In this document: piece after piece, positions 43,460 through 53,303 of the stretch
Numbering within the stretch: the first letter of the stretch is position 1
Layout: each line of letters opens with the position of its first letter
The notes under the pieces: model-generated
Database searches by the model: none
What the model was told of the DNA's origin: nothing
Seen by the model: the letters and a program-made list of their open reading frames with translations, nothing else
Made by a program: the position numbers and the translations under genes
NCBI GenBank assembly: GCA_943914355.1
Contig: CALUBS010000009.1
Coordinates: 16,963-80,962, forward strand
Length of the DNA: 64,000 nucleotides
Direction: 5' to 3'
From: an uncultured Corynebacterium sp.
GTDB taxonomy: Bacteria; Actinomycetota; Actinomycetes; Mycobacteriales; Mycobacteriaceae

Positions 43460-44398
43460 ATGATGATGCTTAACCGGCGCGAGCGCGCCCGCATGCGCTT
43501 GGCCGCCCAGGGGCTTACGGCCCTGCGCTGGCGCACCGCTGCGGAGGCGGTTCGCGCCTTTGGCGTTACGCAAGGCCAGGACCTGCATTCGGTGCGCCGG
43601 TCCTTGGCGCTGCGCGCAACGGATGAATCGGATAAGTCCGAGATCGTGCGCGGCTATGCGATGCGCAATACGCTGTTCGCCGCCTCCGTCAAGGATATGG
43701 GCTGGATAACCGAGCTATGCGCGAAGCCTCGAAAAGGCGATGCAGCGGTACGGGAAGCCGTGCTGCAGCTTATCGATGCCCCAATAACGCGCGCAGAATT
43801 AAGAGTCCGCGCCGCTGAAGCCTTGCCCGAGCTACCTTTCTGGCACGTGGTACGCATCGCCATGGAAAGCGGGCATGCGTGTTATGTAGGCGAAGAGCAG
43901 CTCATTACTCCGGTCGAGCTAGACGGCCTGGAGGCCCTCTTTAACGGCGACTCGGTGGCCGCCACGACGGAATTGATGACGCGCTATTTTCGCACCCATG
44001 GTCCGGCGACGCTGCAAGACTTTGCGTGGTGGTCCAAGCTGCCCCAAAAGCTCATTCGTCCCGCAGCGGAGAATTTGCCGGATGACCTCATCCGGATAGG
44101 TAGGGAAGGCGAGGAGCTGGTCTCTACAGAGGTGCTGGAGCTGCCAGAGGTGAGAAGGAAGAAAACGGTGCTGCTTTTAGGCGCCTTTGATGAATATATC
44201 CTGGGCTACCAGGATCGGCTTTTTGCCATGTCAGCGGATATGCACCACGCGCTCGTTCCCGGAAACCGGGGCATTTTCCGCCGCGCCATCGTTATCGACG
44301 GCCAAGTGCGCGGCATGTGGAATAAGCAGGGGATTGAGGACTGGGGAATTCCTGCCTATGCGGCACGCCACGTGGAACGCCAGTGGAAAGAGTGCTGA
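43460..44398 (+). CDS. Winged-helix DNA-binding domain protein (HTH_42/YcaQ-like)
   Basis: 312 residues. Carries the marks of the winged-helix family that includes YcaQ/AlkX-type proteins: QDLHSVRRSLALRA, ELMTRYFRTHGPATLQDFAWWSKLPQ (wing domain) and the C-terminal LLLGAFDEYILGYQDR. Some members unhook DNA interstrand crosslinks; others are uncharacterised, so the function here is not certain. Three consecutive ATG codons begin at 43460, 4 nt after the polA stop, suggesting coupling to polA, which fits a repair role (inference). Confidence 0.8.
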   Translation: MMMLNRRERARMRLAAQGLTALRWRTAAEAVRAFGVTQGQDLHSVRRSLALRATDESDKSEIVRGYAMRNTLFAASVKDMGWITELCAKPRKGDAAVREAVLQLIDAPITRAELRVRAAEALPELPFWHVVRIAMESGHACYVGEEQLITPVELDGLEALFNGDSVAATTELMTRYFRTHGPATLQDFAWWSKLPQKLIRPAAENLPDDLIRIGREGEELVSTEVLELPEVRRKKTVLLLGAFDEYILGYQDRLFAMSADMHHALVPGNRGIFRRAIVIDGQVRGMWNKQGIEDWGIPAYAARHVERQWKEC

Positions 44399-44436
44399 GA
44401 AGTGCGTGAAGCAGAATAGGATTTTAAAGTAATTTC

Positions 44437-44808
44437 ATGGAGTTTCTCGGAAAACGTATTAGGTGGAAGTCTCGCCCCTTCGTCTTGCGCTTTTTTGAGA
44501 CTACGTGGGCAGTCATGGTCGCATACCCGGCGGGACAAATTGCTGAGAGCGGCTTAAAAGAAGCAGTAAGCAGCGATAAATCTTACTTCATTTTCTATGC
44601 GGTTATAACTTTTGGGTTTTTCCTTTCTGCTGGCAACGCCGCCAGAGAAGGCGAGAACCCGTGGCGCTACCGAATTCAGGCGGCCGGTGTAATGATCGCG
44701 GTTACTGTCATTGCCGTGGCCTTCCCGTATTCGTGGGTATTTGCGCTCATTACTATTGCTGCCGTGGTGTACTACCTCTGGCCGCGCATCGCTGTGGAAT
44801 CCTCCTGA
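44437..44808 (+). CDS. Small membrane protein, unknown function
   Basis: 123 residues with about three or four hydrophobic segments (FFETTWAVMVAYPAG, FIFYAVITFGFFLSAG, AAGVMIAVTVIAVAFPYSWVFALITIAAVVYYLWP) and a basic N-terminus (GKRIRWKSR). No family recognised. ATG 44437 lies 6 nt after TAAAGT (44425-44430). The 3' end overlaps the convergent RDD gene by 37 bp. Confidence 0.6.
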   Translation: MEFLGKRIRWKSRPFVLRFFETTWAVMVAYPAGQIAESGLKEAVSSDKSYFIFYAVITFGFFLSAGNAAREGENPWRYRIQAAGVMIAVTVIAVAFPYSWVFALITIAAVVYYLWPRIAVESS

Positions 44809-45239
44809 GGTCGCTTTTCCACTAGGCAGCCGACCAAGAGGTCAAAGGGTGTTTGGCCGATGGCTAAAACAGAAAGGCCTAGAATCGCAAGGATAATGCC
44901 GTCGATGTTCCAGCCGGTAAGCGTCAGGGGCGTGAGCAGCAGCCATGAATTGCGCAGGCATGCGGTGGCAAACGGCGAGCGGGCCGGGATGATTTCGAGC
45001 TGCATCGACCATTTGCCCAGGGACGTATACTTTTTCGTTTCCACCCACACGCGGTAGATATAAAAGATCACGGCGAGGGCGACCGCCTCGTATATTTCTT
45101 CGGAGCGGCCGGATAAGGGGGTACCGGCAATAGCATTAATCACCCACCGCACCACGGTGACGATGGCGGCCACGAGAAAGGCGTCGATCCACCAAGCCAC
45201 GGCGCGGCGCAGGAAAATTCCCAGTCTTTCGGCAATCAT
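44772..45239 (-). CDS. RDD family membrane protein
   Basis: 155 residues from ATG 45239 (an in-frame GTG at 45248 would add three). Seen: the RDD signature as FLRRAVAWWIDAFLVAAIV near the N-terminus (R-x..-D), then helices and the conserved YTSLGKWSMQLEII, and a C-terminal FDLLVGCLVEKRP. Known only as small integral membrane proteins, some being Na+/H+ antiporter-like. It follows the methyltransferase with a gap of about 10 nt, so they are likely co-transcribed. Confidence 0.8.
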   Translation of the reverse strand: MIAERLGIFLRRAVAWWIDAFLVAAIVTVVRWVINAIAGTPLSGRSEEIYEAVALAVIFYIYRVWVETKKYTSLGKWSMQLEIIPARSPFATACLRNSWLLLTPLTLTGWNIDGIILAILGLSVLAIGQTPFDLLVGCLVEKRPQEDSTAMRGQR

Positions 45240-45249
45240 GTTCTCCACG

Positions 45250-45981
45250 TTAGCTGTAGGCGCGGCAGATGAAAATCATGCTGCCAGGGAAAATTTCCCC
45301 GCGCTGCCTAGACCACTGACCCCAGGTGGTATCTAAGCCTTCGGGCCATTCCGGTTCGATGATGTCCTCGATGAGGAATGGTCCGCGACCTTGGAGCGCG
45401 CGGAACCAATCGCTGATGGTGCGGTGAAATTCGGCATAGGTTAGCGTCCCGGCGGAATCGTGTTCCAGATAGGCGCGGTCGAAATAACTTATCTCAGCGG
45501 TGAGGCTGGTGGGATCATCGGGGAAGATCCAGCGCATTGGGTGGGTCACGGAGAATACGAAGCGTCCACCTGGGCGCACCACGCGGGCAACCTCCGCGAG
45601 CGCGGCATCGAGATCGGCGAGGAAGGGTAATGCGCCGAATGCAGAGAATGCCACGTCAAAGGAATCAGTGGCGTAGGGCAGTGCCAGCGCATCGGCTTGG
45701 ATGAGCGCCAACCCGGGATCTGCGTGGGAGAGCATGCCGCGGGAAATATCGCAGCCGGTGACAAAGCGGGCGCGGGTGCTGAGCCACTGGGTGCAGGCGG
45801 CAGAACCGCAGCCGATTTCGAGGACAGCGGCAGAGGAGACATCGCCAAGCAACTGCGCATCGGCCTCGTGCAACATCTCCGGGCACCAGTAAAAAGAGGA
45901 GAGGTACTCGGGGTGCTCGGCATGGTAAGAGACCGCATCATCATCCCAGTGGGATTGATTGGCGCGAGAGGGCGAAGTCAT
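45250..45981 (-). CDS. Class I SAM-dependent methyltransferase
   Basis: 243 residues. Methyltransf_11-type fold: motif I VLEIGCGSAACTQWLS, GCDISRGMLSHA, motif IV SFDVAFSAFGALPFLAD, and RPGGRFVFSVTHPMRWIFP. The N-terminal WDDDAVSYHAEHPEYL is typical of small-molecule methyltransferases of this group in actinobacteria. Substrate unknown. A purine-rich GAAAGG lies about 12 nt upstream of the ATG. Probably in an operon with the RDD protein. Confidence 0.85.
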   Translation of the reverse strand: MTSPSRANQSHWDDDAVSYHAEHPEYLSSFYWCPEMLHEADAQLLGDVSSAAVLEIGCGSAACTQWLSTRARFVTGCDISRGMLSHADPGLALIQADALALPYATDSFDVAFSAFGALPFLADLDAALAEVARVVRPGGRFVFSVTHPMRWIFPDDPTSLTAEISYFDRAYLEHDSAGTLTYAEFHRTISDWFRALQGRGPFLIEDIIEPEWPEGLDTTWGQWSRQRGEIFPGSMIFICRAYS

Positions 45982-46230
45982 TGGGGTGGGTTACCTTTCT
46001 GGTTGGCGTGCAATATTTGCCGTATAAGCTGGACAGATGTAGGCTCTTACAAGCATGTCTATGCCACGGGTTGTTGCAGGCTATTGTAGGAAAGCTTGGG
46101 GCAATCACGCGGCGGGATCGAATGTGGCCTCTATCTCCTGTATTTGTGCAGCGCAGATGGGCTTTTAATTCGAGAGACACGCAGTTGTCCACGAACGATT
46201 TCCTACATTTATTCGGAGCATTTTTACAAT

Positions 46231-47694
46231 ATGCCATCTTCTACTACCCCTCAGGTTGCGATCAACGATATCGGAACCGCAGAGGACTTCCTCGCAGCTG
46301 TAGACGCCACCATCAAGTACTTCAACGATGGTGACATTGTCGGGGGTACCGTCGTCAAGGTTGACCACGACGAGGTACTGCTGGACATCGGATACAAGAC
46401 CGAAGGCGTTATCCCTTCCCGCGAGCTGTCCATCAAGCACGACGTCAACCCCGACGAAGTTGTCGAGGTCGGCGATGAGGTTGACGCGCTTGTCCTGACC
46501 AAGGAGGACAAGGAAGGCCGCCTGATCCTGTCCAAGAAGCGCGCACAGTACGAGCGTGCTTGGGGCGCCATCGAGGAGCTGCAGGCCAAGGAAGAGCCGG
46601 TTACCGGTACCGTCATCGAGGTTGTCAAGGGTGGTCTCATCCTGGACATCGGCCTGCGCGGCTTCCTGCCTGCTTCCCTCGTTGAGATGCGTCGCGTCCG
46701 CGACCTGGAGCCCTACATTGGCCAGGAGCTGGAAGCTAAGATCATCGAGCTGGACAAGCAGCGCAACAACGTTGTCCTGTCCCGCCGTGCATACCTGGAG
46801 CAGACCCAGTCTGAGGTCCGTTCCGAGTTCCTGCACCAGCTGCAGAAGGGTCAGGTCCGCAAGGGCGTTGTCTCTTCCATCGTCAACTTCGGCGCCTTCG
46901 TCGATCTTGGCGGCGTCGACGGCCTGGTTCACGTGTCTGAGCTGTCCTGGAAGCACATCGACCACCCATCTGAGGTTGTCACCGTTGGTGACGAGGTAAC
47001 CGTTGAGGTTCTGGACGTTGATCTGGACCGCGAGCGCGTTTCCCTGTCCCTGAAGGCAACCCAGGAAGACCCATGGCGCGTCTTCGCCCGCACCCACGCT
47101 GTGGGCCAGATCGTTCCGGGCAAGGTCACCAAGCTCGTTCCGTTCGGTGCGTTCGTTCGCGTCGAGGAAGGCATCGAGGGCCTGGTTCACATCTCCGAGC
47201 TGGCTCAGCGCCACGTCGAGGTTCCGGACCAGGTTGTCACCGTTGGCCAGGAAGTTATGGTCAAGGTTATCGACATCGACCTCGAGCGTCGTCGTATCTC
47301 CTTGTCCGTCAAGCAGGCTGACGAGGACTACTCCGAAGAGTTCGATCCGTCCAAGTACGGCATGGCTGACTCCTACGACGAGCAGGGCAACTACGTGTTC
47401 CCAGAAGGCTTCGACCCGGACACCAACGAGTGGAAGGAAGGCTTCGACGAGCAGCGTCAGGCTTGGGAGGCACGCTACGCAGAATCCGAGCGCCGCTTCA
47501 ACCTGCACACCGCTCAGATCGAGCGCAACCGCGCTGCAGCCGCAGAGGCTGCAGAGTCCGCTGAAGCATCCTCCAACTACTCTTCTGACTCCTCCGATGC
47601 AGCTCCGGCATCGGAGACTCAGGCAGAGTCCGGCGGATCCTTGGCTTCTGACGAGCAGCTCGCCGCACTGCGAGACAAGCTCGCCGGCAACTAA
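46231..47694 (+). CDS. rpsA: 30S ribosomal protein S1
   Basis: 487 residues with four S1 RNA-binding repeats (about residues 35-105, 122-190, 207-277 and 292-362), each with a typical G-x-V start such as GGTVVKVDHDEVLLDIGYKTEG and KGVVSSIVNFGAFVDLGG, then an acidic/Ala/Ser-rich C-terminal tail. S1 recruits mRNA to the ribosome. Strong codon bias (CTG, GTC, AAG, GAG) marks it as highly expressed; this bias creates a long antisense open frame that is not a gene. ATG 46231 is preceded by a leader of more than 130 nt without other genes, a possible site for regulation. The in-frame upstream extension to 46096 is not supported. Confidence 0.96.
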   Translation: MPSSTTPQVAINDIGTAEDFLAAVDATIKYFNDGDIVGGTVVKVDHDEVLLDIGYKTEGVIPSRELSIKHDVNPDEVVEVGDEVDALVLTKEDKEGRLILSKKRAQYERAWGAIEELQAKEEPVTGTVIEVVKGGLILDIGLRGFLPASLVEMRRVRDLEPYIGQELEAKIIELDKQRNNVVLSRRAYLEQTQSEVRSEFLHQLQKGQVRKGVVSSIVNFGAFVDLGGVDGLVHVSELSWKHIDHPSEVVTVGDEVTVEVLDVDLDRERVSLSLKATQEDPWRVFARTHAVGQIVPGKVTKLVPFGAFVRVEEGIEGLVHISELAQRHVEVPDQVVTVGQEVMVKVIDIDLERRRISLSVKQADEDYSEEFDPSKYGMADSYDEQGNYVFPEGFDPDTNEWKEGFDEQRQAWEARYAESERRFNLHTAQIERNRAAAAEAAESAEASSNYSSDSSDAAPASETQAESGGSLASDEQLAALRDKLAGN

Positions 47695-47747
47695 GACGCC
47701 TTTGGAGCTTAGGGTGAGATAGTCCCTAACTCCACGCAGCTGCACTA

Positions 47748-47788
47748 GCCGCGTCCTTCTCCTTCGGGGAGACAGGACGCGGCTTTGT
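47748..47788 (+). terminator. Terminator of rpsA
   Basis: Stem AGCCGCGTCCT / AGGACGCGGCT with the inner TCTCC/GGGGAGA helix, then TTTGTGAGTTTT. Confidence 0.8.
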
Positions 47789-47807
47789 GAGTTTTATGAC
47801 AGTATAT

Positions 47808-47819
47808 GCAAACGATTGC
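47808..47819. promoter_or_regulatory. LacI-family-type operator
   Basis: GCAAACGATTGC, with perfect GCAA/TTGC arms around a CG centre, as bound by LacI-type regulators. Located about 120 bp upstream of the ptsG -10 box. Confidence 0.4.
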
Positions 47820-47920
47820 CCGTCATTTTTCGTTTGCGGGTTCTTGACCTGCGGTAAAGCGATGGCGCCTGCAAAAAAGACAACTATCCCCACTTAAGAC
47901 CACTAAATTGGGCTTTTGTT

Positions 47921-47942
47921 TGTGTTGCCTCTCACTTATAAT
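47921..47942 (+). promoter_or_regulatory. ptsG promoter: GlxR-like site and -10 TATAAT
   Basis: TGTGTTGCCTCTCACT (47921-47936) has TGTG and TCAC arms at the spacing of the GlxR consensus TGTGANNTANNTCACA but a poor centre. It abuts TATAAT (47937-47942). GlxR control of ptsG is known in C. glutamicum; this site is inferred. Confidence 0.45.
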
Positions 47943-48007
47943 CCAAGTGTGACGTAATAGCCAGTTGAGTACTGACTATTGTTTTGTCTTTATGCAAGGA
48001 GTTTGAA

Positions 48008-50056
48008 GTGGCATCTGTGAAGGACACTTCCACACACATCATCGATAGCTTGGGCGGCGCCGATAACATCACGTCGCTGACGCACTGTGCGACGCGCCTG
48101 CGTTTTCAACTCGCTGATGTGGGGAAAGTAGATCAGGAAAAGCTGGAAAGCGATACGGCCGTTCTCGGTTCCGTCACGCAGGGTACGCATGGCTACCAAG
48201 TAGTCATGGGTGGCGGCGTGGCCAACTACTACGGCGAAATCATCAAGGACCCTGGGGTAAACCCGCCGGATGAGGAGGGCTCCTCATCCAAGAAGAACTA
48301 CGACGGCGTGCGCGGTAAGTACGACTGGATCGACTACTGCTTCGAGTTCCTCTCTGATACCTTCCGCCCGATTCTGTGGGCGCTGCTTGGTGCCTCCCTC
48401 ATCATCACGCTGCTGGTGCTGGCGGATACCATTGGCATCCAAGACTTCCGCGCGCCGTTGGAAGAACAGCCTGAGGGCTACCGCTTGGCCCACGCGATGT
48501 TCCAGTCGGTCTTCTACTTCTTGCCGGTGATGGTGGGTGCTACCGCCGCGCAGAAGCTGGGTGCGAATATGTGGGTCTCGGCCGCCATCCCGGCCGCTTT
48601 GCTCACGCCGGAATTCATGTCCCTGGGTGAACAGGGCGATACCGTCAACGTCTTCGGCCTGCCGCTGGTGATTAACTCTTACGGCTCCCAGGTATTCCCA
48701 CCGATCTTGGCGGCCATCGGCCTGTTCTGGGTGGAAAAGGGCTTGAAGAAGATCATCCCGAGCGCCGTACACATGGTCTTCGTGCCGTTCTTCTCGCTGC
48801 TCATCATGATTCCGGCTACGGCCTTCCTGCTCGGCCCATTCGGCATCGGCGTGGGCAATGGCATCTCTTGGGTACTGTTCCAGATCAATGACTTCTCGCC
48901 GTTCATCTTGGCCATTGTCATTCCGCTGCTGTACCCATTCCTGGTGCCCATGGGCCTGCACTGGCCGCTCAACGTGATCATGATTCAAAACATCACCACC
49001 TACGGCTACGACTTCATCCAAGGCCCCATGGGTGCGTGGAACTTTGCCTGCTTCGGCGTCACCGGCGCCGTGATGGTCATCTCCATGAAGGAGAAGAACA
49101 ACTCCATGCGCCAGGTTTCCGTCGGTGCATTCGCGGCCGGCATGCTCGGCGGTATTTCGGAGCCGTCCCTCTACGGCATCTTGCTCCGCTTCCGCCGCAC
49201 CTACTACCGCCTGCTGCCGGGTTGTGCCATTGGTGGTGCGGTCATGGGGCTTTTCGATGTCCGCGCTAACGCCTTCGTCTTTACCTCCATCTTGACCACC
49301 TCAGCCATGACCCCGCCGGTGGGCTACATCATCGGCATCGCCGTGGCATTCTTCACCTCCTTCTCCCTCACGCTGCTGTTTGGCTACCGCACCGCAGAGG
49401 AAAAGCAAGCCGATCTTGAGCGCATCGCCCGCGAAAATAACGAGACTGTGGAAGAGGTTGCTAGCCGCTCCGAGTCCCGCATCATCGGCGGATCCGATGA
49501 TGAGTCCGACGGTTCCGAGAATGCACAGGCTGCAGGGGTTGCTGCTGCCACCGGAATCGCCACCAAGGAAGCAGAACAGGCAATCATCAAGCTGGACTCT
49601 CCTCTGGAGGGCGAGGCCGTGGACCTGTCTGAGGTACCGGATCCCATCTTTGCCGGCGCCAAGCTTGGGCCGGGCGCTGCCGTGAAGCCAACCGGCAATA
49701 CCGTCTACGCGCCTGCCGATGGTACCGTGCTCACCGTCCAAAAGTCCGGCCACGCGATCGGTCTGAACCTGGATAACGGCGTACAGCTGCTCATCCATGT
49801 TGGCCTAGACACCGTGGAACTGGGCGGCGAGGGATTTGATGTCCACGTGGAAAAGAAGCAGCGCGTTTCCGCTGGCGATAAGCTCATCAGCTTTGACGCA
49901 GACTTCATCAAGTCCAAGGACTACAACCTGATTACCCCGGTCGTTGTTACTAACGCCAAGAAATTTGGTTCCGTGAGCGGCGCTACCGGCGCTGTCACCC
50001 CAAGCGATGAACTCTTGCAGGTTCATCCAAAGCCGGAAGAAGAACTCGAGTCCTAA
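48008..50056 (+). CDS. ptsG: PTS glucose transporter EIIBCA
   Basis: 682 residues. EIIB domain (about 1-85) with the phosphorylated Cys in LTHCATRLRF, then EIIC with about ten helices (FLSDTFRPILWALLGASLIITLLVLADT... IQGPMGAWNFACFGVTGAV), then an Ala/Glu-rich linker and EIIA (about 520-682) with PADGTVLTVQKSGHAIGLNL and LIHVGLDTVELGGEGF carrying the active His. Domain order and segments match C. glutamicum PtsG closely as I recall it, and its neighbours (rpsA, coaE, uvrB) fit; the sucrose PtsS is the alternative. GTG 48008 with AAGGAG at 47996-48001. Confidence 0.92.
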   Translation: MASVKDTSTHIIDSLGGADNITSLTHCATRLRFQLADVGKVDQEKLESDTAVLGSVTQGTHGYQVVMGGGVANYYGEIIKDPGVNPPDEEGSSSKKNYDGVRGKYDWIDYCFEFLSDTFRPILWALLGASLIITLLVLADTIGIQDFRAPLEEQPEGYRLAHAMFQSVFYFLPVMVGATAAQKLGANMWVSAAIPAALLTPEFMSLGEQGDTVNVFGLPLVINSYGSQVFPPILAAIGLFWVEKGLKKIIPSAVHMVFVPFFSLLIMIPATAFLLGPFGIGVGNGISWVLFQINDFSPFILAIVIPLLYPFLVPMGLHWPLNVIMIQNITTYGYDFIQGPMGAWNFACFGVTGAVMVISMKEKNNSMRQVSVGAFAAGMLGGISEPSLYGILLRFRRTYYRLLPGCAIGGAVMGLFDVRANAFVFTSILTTSAMTPPVGYIIGIAVAFFTSFSLTLLFGYRTAEEKQADLERIARENNETVEEVASRSESRIIGGSDDESDGSENAQAAGVAAATGIATKEAEQAIIKLDSPLEGEAVDLSEVPDPIFAGAKLGPGAAVKPTGNTVYAPADGTVLTVQKSGHAIGLNLDNGVQLLIHVGLDTVELGGEGFDVHVEKKQRVSAGDKLISFDADFIKSKDYNLITPVVVTNAKKFGSVSGATGAVTPSDELLQVHPKPEEELES

Positions 50057-50078
50057 AGGCACTCTTAAATTCCGCAGC

Positions 50079-50112
50079 AAGGAGCCCAGGCAGTCGTGCC
50101 GGGCTCCTTTTC
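50079..50112 (+). terminator. Terminator of ptsG
   Basis: AAGGAGCCC / GGGCTCCTT stem followed by TTCG. Confidence 0.8.
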
Positions 50113-50129
50113 GCGTACCCTGGTGTCTT

Positions 50130-50732
50130 ATGAAGCTAATCGGATTAACCGGGGGAATCGGCAGCGGGAAATCTACGGTAGCGAAGCTGTGCGCCCAGCG
50201 CGGCTGGCGGGTGGTGGATGCAGATTGTATTGCCCGGGACATCGTCAAGCCTGGCCAACCGGCCTTGGCCGAGCTAGCGGAGAAATTCGGCGAGGACATC
50301 CTGCAGGAAGACGGCAGCCTCGACCGCAAGGAACTTGCCCGCCGCGCGTTCGTGGACAAGGAGCACACCGAGCTTCTCAATTCGATTACCCACCCGCGCA
50401 TCCAAGAAGAGACCCAGCGGCGATTCGCCGCCGCGCGCGAAGAAGGCGTTGATTTTACGGTCTATGACATGCCGTTGCTGGTTGATAATGGGCTTGACGG
50501 GGATATGGATTTTGTCATCGTCGTTGACGTGGATCCAGAAGAGAGGGTGCGTCGCCTCGTGGAGTTTCGCGGACTCGATGAGGCAGACGCGCGCAAAAGG
50601 ATTAACGCCCAGATTTCTGATGACAAGCGCCTTGCAGCAGCAAGCCATGTCATTGACAATAACGGCACGCAGGAACAATTGGCAGAGCGCGCGGCTGAGG
50701 TCTGCGATGAGATCGAAGCGGCGTCTTCTTAA
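50130..50732 (+). CDS. coaE: Dephospho-CoA kinase
   Basis: 200 residues; final step of CoA synthesis. P-loop LTGGIGSGKSTVA at the N-terminus, DADCIARDIVKPG, the LTGG/HPRI lid region SITHPRIQEE, YDMPLLVDNGLD and VIVVDVDPEERVRRL. ATG 50130 is preceded by TACCCT (50116-50121) 8 nt upstream and by the ptsG terminator, so it has its own leaderless promoter. Upstream in-frame extension to 50007 lies within ptsG and is rejected. Confidence 0.96.
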   Translation: MKLIGLTGGIGSGKSTVAKLCAQRGWRVVDADCIARDIVKPGQPALAELAEKFGEDILQEDGSLDRKELARRAFVDKEHTELLNSITHPRIQEETQRRFAAAREEGVDFTVYDMPLLVDNGLDGDMDFVIVVDVDPEERVRRLVEFRGLDEADARKRINAQISDDKRLAAASHVIDNNGTQEQLAERAAEVCDEIEAASS

Positions 50733-50807
50733 CCTTAACCTTTTTGGTAAGTAGCGTTAACGCATTTTCCTATTAACGTTTACTTTTGGCCCCTACACTA
50801 TTTGAGC

Positions 50808-51170
50808 GTGGGAACTTGGGGCACTGGACCATTCGATAATCACGCGGCGCGAGACGTACTCGATAGCCTGCGGGATGGTTCTTTTGATCTCCGGCACTTT
50901 CAGCGCTCGTGCGGCACTGGAGTGCTCGATTCCGATGAAGCCGAAGCGGTCATCGCGTTAGGGGCGCTGACGAAGCTGCCTGCCGATGGCCTGCCAGACG
51001 GCGTAGCCTCGACGGATCTAGCGTCCCTGTACACGCCGCAATCTAAGGCGTGGCTGCGCCGGCGCATCAATCAAGCGATGTGCTCTGATTCCTCGTCGGT
51101 CTACGCGCTCTGGGAACCGACAGGGGAGCTCGACCAGTGGCTGCACACCGCTCAGGCCGCGCTGCCGTGA
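50808..51170 (+). CDS. DUF4259 domain protein
   Basis: 120 residues. Starts GTWGTGPFDNHAARDVLDSL, the hallmark of DUF4259, and contains IALGAL and SKAWLRRRINQAM. Function unknown; probably soluble and cytoplasmic. GTG 50808 lies 8 nt after TACACT (50794-50799) without a Shine-Dalgarno sequence, so leaderless. It stands between coaE and uvrB. Confidence 0.78.
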   Translation: MGTWGTGPFDNHAARDVLDSLRDGSFDLRHFQRSCGTGVLDSDEAEAVIALGALTKLPADGLPDGVASTDLASLYTPQSKAWLRRRINQAMCSDSSSVYALWEPTGELDQWLHTAQAALP

Positions 51171-51209
51171 AATGGCTAGCAGGAGCGTCCAAGCAGTAGA
51201 ATAGCGGGC

Positions 51210-53303
51210 ATGGCTTTTGCTGCTGAACATCCCCTTATTCCAAATTCTGAACACCGCGTCGTCGGCGAGGTAGAACGTACCCCCGGCAAGTTTCAGGTCG
51301 TTTCTGATTATGAACCCGCAGGTGACCAGCCTGCGGCTATCGAGGAACTTAATGAGCGCCTCAACCGCGATGAGCGCGACGTTGTGCTCATGGGCGCAAC
51401 CGGTACTGGTAAATCCGCGACGGCCGCGTGGCTGATTGAAAAGCAGCAGCGACCCACGCTCGTCATGGCGCCCAATAAGACCTTGGCCGCACAGCTGGCC
51501 AATGAGCTGCGCCAATTATTGCCCAATAACGCGGTGGAATACTTCGTCTCCTATTACGATTACTATCAGCCAGAAGCCTATATCGCGCAGACCGATACCT
51601 ATATCGAAAAAGACTCCTCCATCAATGAGGACGTCGAGCGCCTGCGCCACTCGGCCACCTCTGGGCTGCTCTCGCGGCGCGATGTCGTGGTGGTCTCCTC
51701 GGTCTCGTGTATCTACGGCCTGGGCACTCCGCAATCCTATTTGGATCGCTCGGTGATTATCGCCGTCGACGAGGAGCTCGATAGGGACCGTTTCTTAAGG
51801 CTGTTAGTAGATATCCAATATGAGCGCAACGATGTGGGCTTTACCCGCGGTACCTTCCGCGTCAAGGGTGATACGGTCGATATCATTCCGGCATATGAGG
51901 AACGCGCGGTGCGCATCGAGTTCTTCGGCGATGATATTGATTCGCTGTACTATATCCACCCAGTGACAGGTGATGTTATCGAGCAGGTCGATGAAGTGCG
52001 CATTTTCCCCGCCACGCACTACGTGGCCGGCCCAGAGCGCATGGAAAAGGCCGTGGCCGATATCAAGGAAGAATTGGCTGAGCGCCTCGAGGATCTAGAA
52101 AACCGCGGCAAGCTCTTAGAAGCGCAGCGGCTGCGCATGCGCACGGAATATGACCTAGAGATGATCGAGCAGGTGGGGTTCTGTTCCGGCATTGAGAACT
52201 ACTCCCGCCACGTGGATGGCCGCCCGGCGGGGTCCGCGCCAGCCACGCTCTTGGACTATTTCCCGGAGGACTTTCTTACCATCATCGATGAGTCCCATGT
52301 GACCGTGCCACAGATCGGCGGCATGTACGAAGGTGACATGTCGCGCAAGCGAAACCTGGTGGAGTTTGGCTTCCGCCTGCCCTCCGCGGTGGACAATCGG
52401 CCACTGACCTTTGACGAATTTGAAGAGCGCGTTGGTCAAACCGTTTATATGTCCGCTACCCCTGGCGATTTCGAAATGACCTCCTCCGGCGGCGAGTTTG
52501 TCGAGCAGGTCATTCGCCCGACTGGCCTGGTCGATCCTAAGGTGACGGTGAAGCCCACCAAGGGCCAGATTGATGATCTCATTGATGAGGTCCGCGGCCG
52601 CATCGCCTCTCAGGAGCGCGTATTGGTCACCACCTTGACCAAGCGCATGGCAGAAGACCTGACGGATTACCTCTTGGAGCAGGGGATTAAGGTCCGCTAC
52701 CTGCACTCGGATATCGATACGCTGCAGCGCGTGGAACTCCTGCGTCAATTGCGCCAGGGTGAATTCGACGTGCTCGTGGGCATTAACCTATTGCGCGAGG
52801 GCTTGGACTTGCCCGAGGTCTCGCTCGTGGCCATCCTCGATGCGGATAAGGAGGGCTTCTTGCGCTCGACGACGTCGCTCATCCAGACCATTGGCCGCGC
52901 TGCGCGTAACGTATCGGGCGAGGTCATCATGTATGCGGATAAAATCACAGACTCGATGCAGGAAGCCATCGATGAAACTGAGCGCCGCCGCGAGAAGCAG
53001 ATTGCCTATAACAAGGAACACGGCGTGGATCCGCAGCCTTTGCGCAAGAAGATCGCCGATATTTTGGATCAGGTCTACGAAAACAATGGGGAAGAGGTAG
53101 CCGAGTCGGATCCTTCGGCGGTGGTGGAAAAGCGCGATGTCTCCAGCATGGCTACCGATGAGGTTGAGGCTCTCATTAATGACCTGCAGGCACAGATGGG
53201 CGCTGCCGCGCGCGAGCTGAAATTCGAACTGGCCGGGCGGCTGCGCGATGAGATTGCGGATTTGAAGAAGGAATTGCGCGGCCTGAAAGACGCTGGAATC
53301 TAG
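51210..53303 (+). CDS. uvrB: Excinuclease ABC subunit UvrB
   Basis: 697 residues. Walker [16 protein letters not shown], the beta-hairpin region [29 protein letters not shown], helicase motifs ([38 protein letters not shown]) and a C-terminal UvrC-binding coiled coil (about 660-695). Damage verification in nucleotide excision repair with UvrA, encoded 5 kb downstream. ATG 51210 lies 7 nt after TAGAAT (51197-51202), leaderless. Confidence 0.97.
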   Translation: MAFAAEHPLIPNSEHRVVGEVERTPGKFQVVSDYEPAGDQPAAIEELNERLNRDERDVVLMGATGTGKSATAAWLIEKQQRPTLVMAPNKTLAAQLANELRQLLPNNAVEYFVSYYDYYQPEAYIAQTDTYIEKDSSINEDVERLRHSATSGLLSRRDVVVVSSVSCIYGLGTPQSYLDRSVIIAVDEELDRDRFLRLLVDIQYERNDVGFTRGTFRVKGDTVDIIPAYEERAVRIEFFGDDIDSLYYIHPVTGDVIEQVDEVRIFPATHYVAGPERMEKAVADIKEELAERLEDLENRGKLLEAQRLRMRTEYDLEMIEQVGFCSGIENYSRHVDGRPAGSAPATLLDYFPEDFLTIIDESHVTVPQIGGMYEGDMSRKRNLVEFGFRLPSAVDNRPLTFDEFEERVGQTVYMSATPGDFEMTSSGGEFVEQVIRPTGLVDPKVTVKPTKGQIDDLIDEVRGRIASQERVLVTTLTKRMAEDLTDYLLEQGIKVRYLHSDIDTLQRVELLRQLRQGEFDVLVGINLLREGLDLPEVSLVAILDADKEGFLRSTTSLIQTIGRAARNVSGEVIMYADKITDSMQEAIDETERRREKQIAYNKEHGVDPQPLRKKIADILDQVYENNGEEVAESDPSAVVEKRDVSSMATDEVEALINDLQAQMGAAARELKFELAGRLRDEIADLKKELRGLKDAGI

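Larger units (their letters stand above)
47695..48007. other. rpsA-ptsG intergenic region with terminator, operator-like sites and ptsG promoter
   Basis: No gene. It holds the rpsA terminator (47748-47788), a LacI-type palindrome (47808-47819) that is part of a wider GCAAACGA/TCGTTTGC inverted repeat (47808-47815, 47830-47837), a GlxR-like half-conserved site (47921-47936) and a TATAAT -10 box (47937-47942). Confidence 0.65.

Noticed and set aside
45941-46237. Minus-strand ORF upstream of the methyltransferase
   Set aside because: No family features, no ribosome binding site; overlaps the rpsA leader.
46165-47745. 526-codon open frame antisense to rpsA
   Set aside because: Results from the strong codon bias of rpsA; rich in Leu/Val/Asp without domains, and it runs through both ends of rpsA.
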